NCBI GenBank assembly: GCA_947502635.1 | Contig: CANNAN010000010.1 | Location: 62,001 to 126,000 of the forward strand | Source of the DNA: an uncultured Flavobacteriaceae bacterium | Lineage (GTDB): Bacteria > Bacteroidota > Bacteroidia > Flavobacteriales > Flavobacteriaceae | Direction: 5' to 3' | Length of the DNA stretch: 64,000 nucleotides | Shown here: positions 62,985 through 64,000 of the stretch, piece after piece | How positions within the stretch are numbered: position 1 is the first letter of the stretch | How the letters are laid out: every line of letters starts with the position of its first letter | Notes under the pieces: generated by a model | The model's input: the letters and a program-made list of their open reading frames with translations, nothing else | Database searches by the model: none | Told to the model about the DNA's origin: nothing | Position numbers and translations under genes: made by a program

Positions 62985-64000
62985 TTAGAAATTATTAAAC
63001 TTCCAATTGAAACTTAGCATAAAGTATTGATTAAGAACTTTGCTTTGAGAATCTTGGATGTAGTTTTTTGTGGCAACACGCCTCACATTTGTGTTTTGAT
63101 TTAATAAATCGTAAACCTTTAAAGATAGAGTTCCATGGTCTTTAAGCATCGTATAGGCCAAGGTTGTGTCCCAAAACCAGGCACTTTTTTGAAATCCTTC
63201 AGCAACGTTTGGATTATAGTTAAAGCTAATATCATGCCGCCATTCTAGTTTTTTAGGAACAAATGTTGTTATTTTTAACCCCGCTGAATGATTAATAAAC
63301 TCCTGATCTTTAAAGTTGTCCAAGTCAAATGTAGTTTTGTTAAACGATAATCTGTAATTTGGTACAACCATCATAAGATTATCCCATGTAAATGTGATAC
63401 CAAGATGAGGTGTTAAGCCTGTGTTGTTTGAAACATATTGCACATCATTGTTGAAGTTAACAGTTCTATTAATATTGGAAGACAGCCCTATATTATATTT
63501 AAATGTTTTTAAGGAATCAATCTTTACCGTCTTATTATAACTACCACCTGCATTCAAACTATAACCTCCGTTTACATTAGCATAGCTTGTGTTTCTTACA
63601 AAATTAGCATCAATAGTTGTTTTAGTAACGACCTGATTGTTATCTAAATTAGCATATATATGACCAAAGAACCCACTACGTTTTTGAAAATTGAATGCAT
63701 TATATCCAAAATAAAAATGGTGCATATTTGTGGGTTTTAAATTAGGGTTGCCAGTGACCGTATTTAAAGGATTAGAGACGTCTTTAAAGGATTGTAATTG
63801 AGATAAATGAGGCGGAGTGTTATCTAAGCCATAACTAGCATAGATATATGATTTTGGGTTAAATTGATATTGAAAATTTGATCGCAATTCTACAGTTTCA
63901 AAATGACGAGTTAAATTTAAATAAGGTCTTAAAAAATCGCTGTTTTCTAAGGACCTAAATACATACCCTATTTCAGAATTAACAGACCATTTTTCTTTTT
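62985..64000 (-). CDS. TonB-receptor-like outer membrane beta-barrel protein (C-terminal part, cut by window edge)
   Basis: The frame of 338 aa stays open to the window edge; the TTG at 63887 lies inside and is not the start. Alternating strands (NFQYQFNPKSYIYASYG, DNNQVVTKTTIDANFV) and an end in FMLSFNWKFNNF indicate a barrel of the OMP_b-brl type found in Bacteroidota. The gene goes on to the right, where the plug and signal peptide would lie. Ligand unknown. The C-terminus lies close to a tandem of 25-nt motifs. Confidence 0.8.
   Translation of the reverse strand, partial: KEKWSVNSEIGYVFRSLENSDFLRPYLNLTRHFETVELRSNFQYQFNPKSYIYASYGLDNTPPHLSQLQSFKDVSNPLNTVTGNPNLKPTNMHHFYFGYNAFNFQKRSGFFGHIYANLDNNQVVTKTTIDANFVRNTSYANVNGGYSLNAGGSYNKTVKIDSLKTFKYNIGLSSNINRTVNFNNDVQYVSNNTGLTPHLGITFTWDNLMMVVPNYRLSFNKTTFDLDNFKDQEFINHSAGLKITTFVPKKLEWRHDISFNYNPNVAEGFQKSAWFWDTTLAYTMLKDHGTLSLKVYDLLNQNTNVRRVATKNYIQDSQSKVLNQYFMLSFNWKFNNF

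Noticed and set aside
1-64000. CRISPR array, prophage or insertion sequence
   Set aside because: No regular direct repeats with unique spacers, no transposase or integrase frame and no phage structural genes other than the T6SS were seen.

Overview
The window looks like the chromosome of a marine-type member of the Flavobacteriaceae (Bacteroidota). The evidence is AT-rich DNA, weak Shine-Dalgarno signals, a subtype-iii type VI secretion system (T6SS) with TssN and TssO, SusC/SusD and FecR/ECF-sigma modules, a type IX secretion (T9SS) C-terminal sorting domain, and DUF6520 proteins. No species is assigned.

Positions 1-28,900 hold a T6SSiii locus. On the left are baseplate genes tssF and tssE (minus strand), then an NlpC/P60 protein, tssG and tssN (plus strand). 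Two hcp/tssD genes follow, the second next to a small predicted effector and a lipoprotein. Next come vgrG and two very large PAAR - HET-C-like - LysM effectors (1127 and 1208 aa), interleaved with four related lipoproteins (putative immunity proteins), two paralogous two-TM proteins and several broken gene pieces. tssO closes the plus-strand block, and tssC, tssB and tssH/clpV lie on the minus strand. tssK and the other T6SSiii-specific genes are not in this window. The effector region (about 7.8 and 13.7-19.8 kb) is a mosaic of duplicated segments and gene stubs with visible recombination joints, which suggests repeated turnover of toxin and immunity modules.

Positions 28,900-38,500 hold a degenerate tRNA-like sequence beside the T6SS edge and a membrane-anchored AraC-type regulator. 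A lipid-carrier glycosyltransferase pair follows (DPM-like GT2 and ArnT-like GT), preceded by a tiny translationally coupled lipoprotein frame. Last is a minus-strand envelope operon (MMPL/RND permease, LolA-like protein, DUF1302-like outer membrane protein) with its MarR regulator. Three copies of a near-perfect palindrome sit where MarR operators would be expected.

Positions 38,500-64,000 hold three related cell-surface-signalling / SusC modules in different states of decay. Module 1 has ECF sigma, FecR, a frameshifted possible SusC start and half of an M16 protease. Module 2 is complete, with FecR, a T9SS protein carrying a fresh internal duplication, SusC with an STN domain, SusD and a TlpA-like thioredoxin. 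Module 3 has only a fecR stub and a SusC that has lost its STN domain. All three share a conserved upstream box that could be the ECF promoter. Between and after them are two DUF6520 genes, each with the same 56-nt leader, a MauE-type redox membrane protein pair, and several families of intergenic repeats, including a 25-nt tandem-direct-repeat motif present five times. The window ends inside a TonB-receptor-like outer membrane beta-barrel gene.
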